DNA of 64,000 nt, taken from assembly GCF_030691135.1 (NCBI RefSeq), contig NZ_JAUYFA010000085.1, forward strand, positions 62,001-126,000, written 5' to 3'. The translations under genes and the position numbers were made by a program. Source of the stretch: Phreatobacter sp. GTDB lineage: Bacteria > Pseudomonadota > Alphaproteobacteria > Rhizobiales > Phreatobacteraceae. Every line of letters starts with the position of its first letter. Within the stretch, counting starts at the first letter, position 1. Below, in pieces: positions 1-8,893 of this stretch. Below the pieces are notes generated by a model. The model was not told the DNA's origin. It made no database searches and saw only the letters and a list, made by a program, of their open reading frames with translations.

Positions 1-92
1 ATTGGCTCGGGGATGGCGAGATCGGAGCGGGCGGCAGCGGCAAGGGCACCGAGAATGAAGAAAAGTATGACCGGCGAGAGAAGGACTTCCAT
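1..92 (-). CDS. Sodium-dependent bicarbonate transport family permease (SbtA-like), N-terminal fragment running off the window
   Basis: Complement of 1-92 reads MEVLLSPVILFFILGALAAAARSDLAIPEP, resembling the N-terminus of the SbtA/DUF897 family; truncated by the window edge. Confidence 0.6.
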   Translation of the reverse strand, partial: MEVLLSPVILFFILGALAAAARSDLAIPEP

Positions 93-101
93 CCGCCCAC
101 C

Positions 102-1115
102 TTACATGGTCGGGCCCGCCCTGTGATCCGCCTGCCCGCGCGTCTTCCACAGGCTGTAGAGGACGCCGCCGGCGAGCAGCCCAAAGGTGACCGCCAGCGA
201 GAGGGCCGGCGGCACCTTGTCGATGCCCAGGAGGTCGGCCGCGAACACCTTCGAGCCGATGAAGATCAGGACCAGGGCCAGCGCCGTCTTCAGGTAGTGG
301 AAACGGTGAACCATGGCCGCCAGCGCGAAATAGAGGGCGCGAAGGCCGAGGATGGCGAAGATATTCGACGTGTAGACGATGAACGGATCGGTGGTGATGG
401 CGAAGATGGCCGGCACCGAGTCTACCGCGAAGATGACGTCGGCGATCTCGATCAGGACCAGCGCCATGAACAGCGGCGTCATGAACCAGACCGTCCGGCC
501 ACTCTCGGGGGATTTCGGATCCGGCAGCTTCACGAAGAATTTCTCTTCGTGATGTCTGTCGGTTACGTTGAATCGCCGCCGCATGAAGGTCAGCACTGGA
601 TTGGTCGAGATGTCCGTCTCGCCTTCCTTGAAGACCAGCATCTTCACACCGGTGGCGATGAGGAACACGGCGAAGACGGAGAGAACCCAAGAGAACTGGC
701 TGACCACGGCGGCGCCGATGCCGATCATGATGGCGCGCAGGACGATGACGCCGATGATGCCCCAGAACAGCACCCGGTGCTGGTATTTCCGCGGCACCGC
801 GAAAAACGAAAAGATCATGGCGATGACGAAGACATTGTCCATCGCCAGCGCCTTCTCCACCGCGAAGCCGGTGAGATAGTTCATGCCTGATTCCGCCCCG
901 AGCGCCCACCAGACCCAGGCGCCGAAGGCGACACCGAGCGTGATGTAGAAGGCCGAGAGCAGCAGGCTTTCCTTCGTCTCGATCTCGCGGTGCCCCTTGT
1001 GGAGCACGCCGAGGTCGAGAACGAGCAGAACGATAACGATGGTGATGAAGGCAAGCCACATCCAGACCGGCTTGGTCAGCCAGACTGAAAACAGAAAATC
1101 AGAGAGGAGTTCCAT
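102..1115 (-). CDS. TerC/Alx family integral membrane protein
   Basis: 337 aa with ALAMDNVFVIAMIF and EIADVIFAVDSVPAIFAIT motifs, multiple TM segments. Confidence 0.93.
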   Translation of the reverse strand: MELLSDFLFSVWLTKPVWMWLAFITIVIVLLVLDLGVLHKGHREIETKESLLLSAFYITLGVAFGAWVWWALGAESGMNYLTGFAVEKALAMDNVFVIAMIFSFFAVPRKYQHRVLFWGIIGVIVLRAIMIGIGAAVVSQFSWVLSVFAVFLIATGVKMLVFKEGETDISTNPVLTFMRRRFNVTDRHHEEKFFVKLPDPKSPESGRTVWFMTPLFMALVLIEIADVIFAVDSVPAIFAITTDPFIVYTSNIFAILGLRALYFALAAMVHRFHYLKTALALVLIFIGSKVFAADLLGIDKVPPALSLAVTFGLLAGGVLYSLWKTRGQADHRAGPTM

Positions 1116-1288
1116 GATCGGACCCGTATCTCGAGGTTGCGAGATGATCCGACATCATGGCGTGAGCCATCAGAGGGGCCCGGATCGGGGGCAGAAAAGC
1201 CCGCCGATCATGGCGATAATGCGGCCGATCCAGGCCACATGCGGTGGCTGGCGGCCGATGCGACCAACCGCCTCAGCCCGCGCCCCGG

Positions 1289-2038
1289 TCAGCGGTCGCG
1301 ATGCTCGAAGCGCTGCCGCAGGGACTCGGAAATGCCGGTGCAGGTCTTCGCCGCCGGCCGGCGGAATGTTCCTGTCGTCGCCTTGGCGGGCTTCAGGGCG
1401 GCGAGCGCTTCGGCCTGCTTCACCGCCGCCTGGATGCCGTCGACCAGCGGCACGGGCACCCGCGCGCGCACGGTCTGGGCGAGGCCCGACAGGGGGGCAC
1501 CGGCGAGAATGACGACATCGGCCATGTGGTCGGCGACGACGCGGTTGGCGAGATCGACGAGGGCGGCTTCCTTCTCCTCCTGCACGTCGGCGAGCGAGGT
1601 GAAGGCGCCCTGCAGCGCGAAGATGCCGGCACAGCGGCCGCGCAGCCCGTTCCAGTCGAGGCACTCGTGATACCAGGGCACCAGTCCGCCGGAGAAGGTG
1701 ACGATGGCGAAGGAGCGTCCCAGCATGCAGGCGGTGAGCATGGCCGCCTCCGCCATGCCGACCACGGGGATGTCGAAGAGCTCCCGCGCCCCGCCGAGGC
1801 CCGGATCCCCGAAAGCCGCGACGATCGCGGCATCCACCTCTTGGTGGACCTCGGCGACCATCTCCAGCGCGACCCCTGCGCCGACCACCGCATCGGCGCG
1901 GGTGGCGATATAGGGGACGCCGCGCGGTGCGGTCATGGCGACGAGTTCGGTGTCCGGCGCCTTCACGGCCGCAGCGGCGGCCACCAGGCGATCGGTGACC
2001 GCCGCGCTCGTATTGGGATTGGCGATCAGCAGGCGCAT
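1289..2038 (-). CDS. Aspartate/glutamate/hydantoin racemase family protein
   Basis: MRLLIANPNTSAAVTDRL N-terminus and GMAEAAMLTACMLG. Confidence 0.85.
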   Translation of the reverse strand: MRLLIANPNTSAAVTDRLVAAAAAVKAPDTELVAMTAPRGVPYIATRADAVVGAGVALEMVAEVHQEVDAAIVAAFGDPGLGGARELFDIPVVGMAEAAMLTACMLGRSFAIVTFSGGLVPWYHECLDWNGLRGRCAGIFALQGAFTSLADVQEEKEAALVDLANRVVADHMADVVILAGAPLSGLAQTVRARVPVPLVDGIQAAVKQAEALAALKPAKATTGTFRRPAAKTCTGISESLRQRFEHRDR

Positions 2039-2279
2039 GGGTCACGGCTCGACGGCGAGAGGGCGGCGCGGGGCATCGCCCGTGCGGAGGCCGTAGTCCT
2101 AGCGGCTCGTTCCGCCGCGGTCACGCCCCCGCAGGCTTCCTGCGGCTTCGGCTGTTGACCCGGCGGCCTGCGGCGAACGTAATCATCCGTGACCGCGCCG
2201 ACGGCCGGTCGTGGCGAAGCAACGGGCAGGCGGATCAGGATCGATGGCGGCGGATGTGAGAGACGACCAGGAAGCGGCC

Positions 2280-2714
2280 ATGCCCGCCATCACCCTCTGG
2301 CTGGGCGTCGGAGGCCTCGCCCCGTTCCTGGTGCTGGCCGTTGCGCTCGTGGCCGGGGCGTCCCTGCCGCTGATCGGCGGTGATGCGGCGATCCGCGCGG
2401 CCCTGATGGTCTATGCGGTCGCCATCCTGTCGTTCCTCGGCGGCGTGCGCTGGGGAATCGCCATGGGCTACAGCGACGGCAACCTGGCGGTGCGCGACTT
2501 CATCATCGCCGTCATCCCCGCCATCGTCGGCTGGGCGGCCGCCCTTCTGCCGGCGACCGTGGGCCTGTGGGCGATGACCCTGGCCTTCGTGCTGCTCGGC
2601 TTGATGGACTACGGCCTCGCATGCCGCACGGTGGCGCCCGAATGGTACGGGCGCCTGCGGCTGGCGCTGACCGGGGTGGTGTCGGTGGCGCTCGCCGCGG
2701 CCGCGATGACCTGA
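2280..2714 (+). CDS. DUF3429-type inner membrane protein
   Basis: MPAITLWLGVGGLAPFLVL...AILSFLGGVRWGIAM; internal ATG at 2280 chosen as start. Confidence 0.75.
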   Translation: MPAITLWLGVGGLAPFLVLAVALVAGASLPLIGGDAAIRAALMVYAVAILSFLGGVRWGIAMGYSDGNLAVRDFIIAVIPAIVGWAAALLPATVGLWAMTLAFVLLGLMDYGLACRTVAPEWYGRLRLALTGVVSVALAAAAMT

Positions 2715-2763
2715 CGGCGGGTTGCCGCCAGGCAGCCGGACGGTTCCGGGGGCCGCCGAAGGT

Positions 2764-3000
2764 TCAGGCGGCCTTCGTGCGGCGGGAGCGGGTCTTGGGT
2801 AGCGCGGCGGCAGCGGCGCGCTCGATCGCGTCCTTCTGCTCCCGGGCGAGACGCAGCTCGCGCAGCTTGGCCATGTTGGCGGTGCGGGCACTGTTCGAAT
2901 CCGCGATGTCCGAGAAGATGCGGTCACGCGTGATCGACTGCTTCTGCACCTTGAGGAAAGCGGCATTGGCCTTCTGGTGCGACGGGGACAGGTCACTCAT
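2764..3000 (-). CDS. Small conserved hypothetical protein (78 aa)
   Basis: ORF with Lys/Arg/Ala-rich composition, directly after the cspA terminator on the same strand. Confidence 0.6.
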   Translation of the reverse strand: MSDLSPSHQKANAAFLKVQKQSITRDRIFSDIADSNSARTANMAKLRELRLAREQKDAIERAAAAALPKTRSRRTKAA

Positions 3001-3048
3001 GGAAAAAGACTCCGGTCGGGTCTTGGCCGCCGCGGCGGCCGCAGGTAC

Positions 3049-3076
3049 AAAAAAGGCCAGGCGTGAGCCCGGCCTT
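3049..3076 (-). terminator. Rho-independent terminator of cspA
   Basis: Minus strand AAGGCCGGGCTCACGCCTGGCCTTTTTT: GC stem followed by a T tract, downstream of the cspA stop. Confidence 0.85.
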
Positions 3077-3142
3077 CCCTATCAATTCGCCTTGTCGTCG
3101 GTCCCAGTACATCCGTGGCAACCGGACTGAGGCGAAGTGCAA

Positions 3143-3352
3143 TCAAGCAGCCTGAAGCTGTTCGGCCGCCATCTTGCCCGACTTGTTGTCGCGCATGACT
3201 TCGTAACCGAGCTTCTGGCCCTCGACGATTTCGCGCATTCCGGCGCGCTCGACGGCAGAGATGTGGACGAAAACGTCGGCGCCGCCGTCATCCGGCTGAA
3301 TGAAGCCGAAACCCTTGGTGGCGTTGAACCATTTCACTGTGCCGGTGGTCAT
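3143..3352 (-). CDS. cspA: Cold-shock protein, CspA family
   Basis: 69 aa [38 protein letters not shown] (RNP1/RNP2 motifs). Confidence 0.95.
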   Translation of the reverse strand: MTTGTVKWFNATKGFGFIQPDDGGADVFVHISAVERAGMREIVEGQKLGYEVMRDNKSGKMAAEQLQAA

Positions 3353-3492
3353 GAAGAACCCTCCCTTTTGGCAAAAGCAGACCTCCGCGCGGATGCGCGT
3401 CGGGGTAGAGCGATTTTCGAAGGGGGAAGTTCGTCAGAAGCGCGCCGAGGCGGCAATAAAACAAAGTTCAGCCGAGCAAACATCGATGACGC

Positions 3493-3521
3493 TGTATAGG
3501 ACCATTTCGCAGCGACTGCAA
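3493..3521 (-). promoter_or_regulatory. Putative sigma70-type promoter for cspA with a long 5' UTR
   Basis: Minus strand TTGCAG-17 bp-TATACA, about 140 nt upstream of the ATG. Confidence 0.5.
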
Positions 3522-3668
3522 GGAAAATCTTCTCCCGATCTTTTTGGGTCGTTGCACAGTGGTCCCGATAACGATGGATCCTGCTGGTAATATTCGCGCG
3601 AAGTGCAGCCTTTCCCAGCGTTCGCGCAGGCGGTTCCGCCCACGCCGCGGCGCGGGGCCGAAGCGCGC

Positions 3669-4244
3669 TCAGCCGGCGTCCGGTGGCGCCTGGTCGCCGT
3701 CCCCGAGGGGCCTCTGCATCAGGACGCAATCGACCCAGCGGTCTCGCTTCCAGCCGATGGACGGCAGCACTCCGACCACGGTGAAGCCGCAGGCGCGGTG
3801 AAGGGCGATCGACCCGTGGTTGCCGAGGTTCCCGATGACGGCGATCATCTGCCGATGGCCGAGCGCCGTGCACGTGTCGATCAGCCGGGTCAGCAATGCC
3901 GTGCCGACACCCCGGCCCTTCGCCGCGGGCGCAACATAGACCGAGTTCTCGCAGACGAAGCGATAGCCCGGCCGGCTGCGATAGGCGCTGGCATAGGCAT
4001 AGCCGACCACCGCGCCGCCGATCTCGGCGACGAGATAGGGATAGCCGGCTGCCAGCACCGCGGCCTGGCGCCGCGCCATCTCGGCCTCATCCGGCACCTT
4101 ATATTCGAACGAGGCGATCCCCTCCGCGACATTGGGACCATAGATGGCGGTGATGGCGGGGATGTCTGCCGCGGTGGCGGGACGGAGGATCGGGGTTGAG
4201 GCAGCGGACACGATGAACCTGATGCGATGAGCGACAGGGTTCAT
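3669..4244 (-). CDS. GNAT family N-acetyltransferase (phosphinothricin acetyltransferase-like)
   Basis: ILRPATAADIPAITAIYGPNV...VYVAPAAKGRGVGTALLTRLIDTC...LHRACGFTVVG. Confidence 0.9.
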   Translation of the reverse strand: MNPVAHRIRFIVSAASTPILRPATAADIPAITAIYGPNVAEGIASFEYKVPDEAEMARRQAAVLAAGYPYLVAEIGGAVVGYAYASAYRSRPGYRFVCENSVYVAPAAKGRGVGTALLTRLIDTCTALGHRQMIAVIGNLGNHGSIALHRACGFTVVGVLPSIGWKRDRWVDCVLMQRPLGDGDQAPPDAG

Positions 4245-4323
4245 TGTCCTCGCCCGCGCCGACGTTGCAAGATGGCTCAGCCGGCGCCAGCCATCGAAAA
4301 CCGGAGGATCGGAAAGTCTCGTC

Positions 4324-4521
4324 TCAGCTCACGCGCACGAAGCGGCGGATGCGCGAGCGGGGCTTGGCGACGCGGCGGGTCACGGTGACGCCACGGGTCG
4401 AGACCTCGATGCGGCGGTCCTGCGTGGGGACGAAGAAACGGGCCGTCTCGGATGCGCCGTCCACTTTCAGGAAGTCGGCGTCGTTGGCGCGCATGATCGA
4501 TTTCACTGAACCGAAGGTCAT
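4324..4521 (-). CDS. Hypothetical small protein (65-67 aa)
   Basis: ORF with GGGGAG Shine-Dalgarno upstream of the ATG at 4521. Confidence 0.5.
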   Translation of the reverse strand: MTFGSVKSIMRANDADFLKVDGASETARFFVPTQDRRIEVSTRGVTVTRRVAKPRSRIRRFVRVS

Positions 4522-4564
4522 ACGCAACTCCCCGCCACGAACGGGCGACCGCCTCGAAGAAAAA

Positions 4565-4639
4565 TGGAGCGGGAGAAGGGATTCGAACCCTCGACCCCAA
4601 CCTTGGCAAGGTTGTGCTCTACCCCTGAGCTACTCCCGC
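4565..4639 (-). tRNA. tRNA-Gly (anticodon GCC), CCA encoded
   Basis: GCGGGAGTAGCTCAGGGGTAGAGCACAACCTTGCCAAGGTTGGGGTCGAGGGTTCGAATCCCTTCTCCCGCTCCA folds as a cloverleaf; TTCGAAT T-loop. Confidence 0.95.
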
Positions 4640-4880
4640 ATCCGGGTACCCGCCAGCGCCAGGGCGCCGGGGGAGGGCGGTTCTATGCCAAAGGACGCCG
4701 ACGATTGCAATGGCCTGTTCCGACTTTTTTCAAGCCTCGCCCGCGGCCTGTCGCGCGTCCATGCTTTGACGGTTTGCGGGAGGACGGCTATCCCCAACCG
4801 GTGCCGCAGGTGCGGCGATGCGGGAGCAGGGGATGGGTTCGGGATTTCTCGCGCTTCCGGCGGCGGCGCACTATCGTTTG

Positions 4881-6179
4881 ATGGATGCGACAGTGCCGGC
4901 GGCGCTGGCCGAGATCGGCGCCGGTGGCGCCGGCGCCGCCGGTGCGGTGCGGGATGATGTCGTCCGCGCCGACATCCTGGTGATCGACGGGCGGGTCGCC
5001 GCCGTCGATCCGGCGGGCACGGTGCCGAGCGGGCCGGGCGTGGCGCCGGTCCGGCTCGACGGTGCCATGGTCTTTCCCTGCTTCGTCGATGCCCATACCC
5101 ATCTCGACAAGGGCCATATCTGGCCGCGGACTCCCAATCCCGACGGCACCTTTCCGGGCGCGCTCGCCGCCGTCGGGGAGGACCGCGCGCGCTTCTGGTC
5201 GGCGGCGGACGTCGAGGCCCGCATGACCTTCGCGCTGAAGGCGGCCTTCGCGCACGGCACTGCCGCCATCCGCACCCACATCGATTCCCTGCCCGCCCAG
5301 CTCGACATTTCCTGGCCGGTCCTCGCGGCGCTGCGCGAGGCATGGCGCGGCCGCATCGACCTGCAGGCCTCATCGCTCTGCGGCATCGACGTCGCGGTCG
5401 AGGACGGCTACCTGCCGCGCGTCGCGGCGGCGGCCACGCGGTTCGGCGGTGGCCTCGGCTGCGTCACCTACATGTCGCCCAACCTGCCGGTCGGGCTGGA
5501 GGCGATCTTCGCGACGGCCCGCGATGCGGGTTTGCCGCTCGATTTCCATGTCGACGAGACGATGGACCCGGGCGCCCATTCGCTGCGCCTGATAGCCGAG
5601 GCGGCGATCCGCCACCGCTGGACCGAGGCCGGCCTCGGCCGCATCGTGGTCGGCCATTGCTGCTCGCTGTCGGTGCAGCCGGAAGCCGAGGTCGCGCAGA
5701 CGCTCGATCGTGTCGCCGAGGCCGGCATTGCCGTGGTATCGCTGCCCATGTGCAACATGTACCTGCAGGACCGCCATCCGGGCCGCACGCCGCGCCGCCG
5801 CGGCGTCACCCTGTTGCATGAAATGAAGGCGCGCGGCATTCCGGTCATGGTGGCGAGCGACAACACCCGCGATCCCTTCTATGCCTATGGCGACCTCGAC
5901 ATGCTGGAGACCTATCGCGAGGCGACCCGCATCCTGCATTTCGACCATCCCGTCGGCGACTGGCCGCGCGCCGCCACCACGACTCCCGCCGAGGCCTGCG
6001 GCTTTGCCGGCCGCGGCCGGATCGCCGCCGGCACAGCGGCCGACCTGATCATCTTCCGCGGCCGGTCCTGGACCGAGCTCCTCAGCCGGCCCCAGTCCGA
6101 CCGCACCGTCATCCGGGCCGGGCGAGCCATCGACACCACCCTGCCCGACTACCGCGACCTCGACACGCTTTGGAGCTGA
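4881..6179 (+). CDS. Amidohydrolase family protein, cytosine deaminase-like
   Basis: FPCFVDAHTHLDKGH metal motif, IDLQASSLCGIDV, VASDNTRDPFYAYGDLDML; start could also be 4818. Confidence 0.85.
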   Translation: MDATVPAALAEIGAGGAGAAGAVRDDVVRADILVIDGRVAAVDPAGTVPSGPGVAPVRLDGAMVFPCFVDAHTHLDKGHIWPRTPNPDGTFPGALAAVGEDRARFWSAADVEARMTFALKAAFAHGTAAIRTHIDSLPAQLDISWPVLAALREAWRGRIDLQASSLCGIDVAVEDGYLPRVAAAATRFGGGLGCVTYMSPNLPVGLEAIFATARDAGLPLDFHVDETMDPGAHSLRLIAEAAIRHRWTEAGLGRIVVGHCCSLSVQPEAEVAQTLDRVAEAGIAVVSLPMCNMYLQDRHPGRTPRRRGVTLLHEMKARGIPVMVASDNTRDPFYAYGDLDMLETYREATRILHFDHPVGDWPRAATTTPAEACGFAGRGRIAAGTAADLIIFRGRSWTELLSRPQSDRTVIRAGRAIDTTLPDYRDLDTLWS

Positions 6180-6183
6180 CCCC

Positions 6184-7647
6184 ATGACGACAGGCGAGAC
6201 GCAATCCGGTGCTGCGGCGGGCGAGGCCCGCGCGCGCTATGACATCGACGGGCTCAAGGCCAGGCTCGCCGGCATCAAGACCGAGGACAATGCCAATCTC
6301 GTCCGCCAGAAGAGCCGCGACTTCTACTGGTACTCGCCGACGCTGAAGCGGCAGCTCGACCACGTCGTCGGCGACATCATCGTCTCGCCGACAAGCGAGC
6401 AGGAGGTGGTGCGCGTGCTCGCTGCCGCCCACGAACTCGGCATTCCCGTGACGCCGCGTGGCACCGGCACAGGCAATTACGGCCAGGCCATGCCGCTGGC
6501 CGGCGGCATCGTCCTCGACCTCTCCGGCCTGAACAAGGTGCTCACCGTCCAGCCCGGGCGCTTCGTCGCCGAGGCGGGAGCCGTCGTCGCCGACATCGAC
6601 AAGGTGGCCCGGCCGCAGGCGCAGGAAATCCGCATGCACCCCTCCACCTATGCCACGGCGTCGGTGGGCGGCTTCATCGCCGGCGGGTCGGGCGGCGTCG
6701 GTTCGATCACCTGGGGCGGATTGCGCGACGCCGGCAACGTGATCCGGCTCAAGGTCGTCACCATGGAGGCCAAGCCGCGGGTCCTCGATCTCACCGGCGA
6801 CGATCTCGCCAAGGTCGCCCACGCCTACGGCACCAACGGCATCATCACCGAGGTGGAGATGCCGCTCGGTCCGGCCTATCCCTGGACCGACCTCTTCTTC
6901 GGCTTCGACACCTTCGAACGCGCCAGCGCCTTCGCCAATCTGCTGGGCGAGGCCGATGGCATCGCCAAGAAGAATATCGCGGTCATCGCCGCCCCGGCGC
7001 CGCAGAGCTATTTCCTGCGCCACCAGGACTACATGCGCCCCGGCCAGCACGTGGTCATCGCCGTCATCGCCGACTTCGCGGTGGACGCTGCCTTGAACCT
7101 CGCCGCCAAGGACAGGGCTGAACTGCTCCTGCGTTCCGACAAGCTGAGCGATGACGAACGCCGCAAGCTGCCGCCCGGCTTCGAGCTGACCTGGAACCAC
7201 ACCACCCTCCGGGCGCTGCGGGTCGATCCCGCCATCACCTATCTTCAGGTGCTCTATCCCTTCCCCGACCAGGTCAAGCTTGCTGCCGCCCTCGAGGAGC
7301 GCTTCGGGGACGAACTGATCAGCCACCTCGAGTATGTCCGCTTCGACGGCAAAGTGACCTGTTTCGGCCTGCCGATGGTGCGCTTCACCACGGAGGAGCG
7401 GCTTGAGGAGATCATGAAGATCCACGAGGACATGGGCGCGCCGATCTTCAATCCGCACCGCTACACGCTGGAAGAGGGCGGGATGAAGCAGACCGACGCG
7501 GTGCAGCTCGCCTTCAAGAAGGAGGCCGATCCGCAAGGGCTGCTCAATCCCGGCAAGATGATCGCCTGGGAGGATCCCGCCTACGACTATGCCGCGGGCG
7601 GAACCTTCCTGTTCAAGGGGCTGGCGGCCGAAGGGGGCAAGGCGTGA
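6184..7647 (+). CDS. FAD-binding oxidoreductase (GlcD/VAO-type)
   Basis: VTPRGTGTGNYGQAMPLAGGIVLDLSGLN, HPSTYATASVGGFIAGGSGGVGSITWGGLRD, LLNPGKM C-terminus. Confidence 0.9.
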   Translation: MTTGETQSGAAAGEARARYDIDGLKARLAGIKTEDNANLVRQKSRDFYWYSPTLKRQLDHVVGDIIVSPTSEQEVVRVLAAAHELGIPVTPRGTGTGNYGQAMPLAGGIVLDLSGLNKVLTVQPGRFVAEAGAVVADIDKVARPQAQEIRMHPSTYATASVGGFIAGGSGGVGSITWGGLRDAGNVIRLKVVTMEAKPRVLDLTGDDLAKVAHAYGTNGIITEVEMPLGPAYPWTDLFFGFDTFERASAFANLLGEADGIAKKNIAVIAAPAPQSYFLRHQDYMRPGQHVVIAVIADFAVDAALNLAAKDRAELLLRSDKLSDDERRKLPPGFELTWNHTTLRALRVDPAITYLQVLYPFPDQVKLAAALEERFGDELISHLEYVRFDGKVTCFGLPMVRFTTEERLEEIMKIHEDMGAPIFNPHRYTLEEGGMKQTDAVQLAFKKEADPQGLLNPGKMIAWEDPAYDYAAGGTFLFKGLAAEGGKA

Positions 7648-7693
7648 CGGCGCGGCGAGCCAGCGAGCCGGCTCCTGTCACGCGCGGCTCCTG

Positions 7694-8275
7694 ATGCGCG
7701 TCCTCGTCCTCTACTGCCACCCCAATCCGGAGAGTTACGGGGCGGCCCTGCACCGGGCCGTCGTCGAGAACCTGACCGCCGCCGGCCATGTCGTCGATGA
7801 CTGCGACCTCTATGGCGAGGGCTTCGACCCGGTGCTCTCCCGCGCCGACCGTCTCGGCTATCACGACCTCGCCGCGAATACGCTGCCCGTCCAGACTCAC
7901 GTCGACCGACTGAAGGCGGCCGAGGCGATCGTCCTCGTCTTCCCCGTCTGGAATTTCGGCTTCCCGGCGATGCTCAAGGGCTATTTCGATCGGGTCTTCC
8001 TGCCGGGAATCTCCTTCGGCCTGGTCGATGGCCGCACCCAGGGCATGCTCTCCAACATCCGCCGGATCGGTGTCGTGACCACCTATGGCGCCACCTGGGC
8101 CAAGGCGACGCTGCTGGGAAATCCGCCCCGCAAGTTCTGCACCCGATCGCTCAGGGCCGTCACCGCGTTCAAGGCGTCCGTCACCTATCTCGCTCATTAC
8201 GACATGAACCGGTCGACGCCTGACACGCGCCAGGCCTTTGTGACGCGGGTCGCGTCGGTCTTTTCCCGTTGGTGA
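7694..8275 (+). CDS. NAD(P)H-dependent oxidoreductase (flavodoxin-like/NQO family)
   Basis: MRVLVLYCHPNPESYGAALH...FPVWNFGFPAMLKGYFDRVFLPG. Confidence 0.9.
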   Translation: MRVLVLYCHPNPESYGAALHRAVVENLTAAGHVVDDCDLYGEGFDPVLSRADRLGYHDLAANTLPVQTHVDRLKAAEAIVLVFPVWNFGFPAMLKGYFDRVFLPGISFGLVDGRTQGMLSNIRRIGVVTTYGATWAKATLLGNPPRKFCTRSLRAVTAFKASVTYLAHYDMNRSTPDTRQAFVTRVASVFSRW

Positions 8276-8380
8276 GCCGGCTCTTGTGTGTCACGCTCTC
8301 GTCACCATTGACGGCGAAACATGCGCCGGCTGCACATGCGCGGTCGCCGGGCGCTCGCGTCCCGCTGAGGGGGGAATGGC

Positions 8381-8887
8381 ATGACCAAGCTGAAGGACTC
8401 CGACAAGGGTTCGCGCGAGCCCTACCGCAAGACGATCGGCGCCCATATCCAGCACGCCGCGCGGCTTCATCGCACGCTGGTGGCGCGCAAGCTGACCATC
8501 CTCGGCCTCTATCCCGGTCAGGAACAGGTGCTCAAGATCCTTGCCGACGGCGGCGACATGACCATGGGCGAGCTCGCGGCGGCCCTGCGGGTCCGCCCGC
8601 CCACCGCCTCGAAGACGGTCGGCCGCCTCGCCGCCCAGGGCCTCGTCGAGCGCCGTAACGGCGGGTCGCCCGACGGGCGCCTCGTCCAGGTGGGGCTGAC
8701 TGCCGCGGGGGTGGAGAAGTCCGCCGCCATCGACGATCTCTGGTTCGCCGCCGAGGACGAGATGCTGGCCGACATGGACGGCAAGGACGTCAAGCGCCTG
8801 CGCAAGCTGCTGCGCCGCATGGAGAAGACGCTGCGTCCCCATGCCGAGGAACAGCCGGACGACGATGACGATGCCGAGGAAGCCTGA
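8381..8887 (+). CDS. MarR family transcriptional regulator
   Basis: Winged-helix: LYPGQEQVLKILADGGDMTMGELAAALRVRPPTASKTVGRLAAQGLVERR...DGRLVQVGLTAAG. Confidence 0.92.
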   Translation: MTKLKDSDKGSREPYRKTIGAHIQHAARLHRTLVARKLTILGLYPGQEQVLKILADGGDMTMGELAAALRVRPPTASKTVGRLAAQGLVERRNGGSPDGRLVQVGLTAAGVEKSAAIDDLWFAAEDEMLADMDGKDVKRLRKLLRRMEKTLRPHAEEQPDDDDDAEEA

Positions 8888-8893
8888 CGGGCG

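Noticed and set aside
6109-7536. 475-aa minus-strand ORF antisense to the FAD oxidoreductase
   Set aside because: Shadow frame; sense protein has PP-loop FAD-binding motifs
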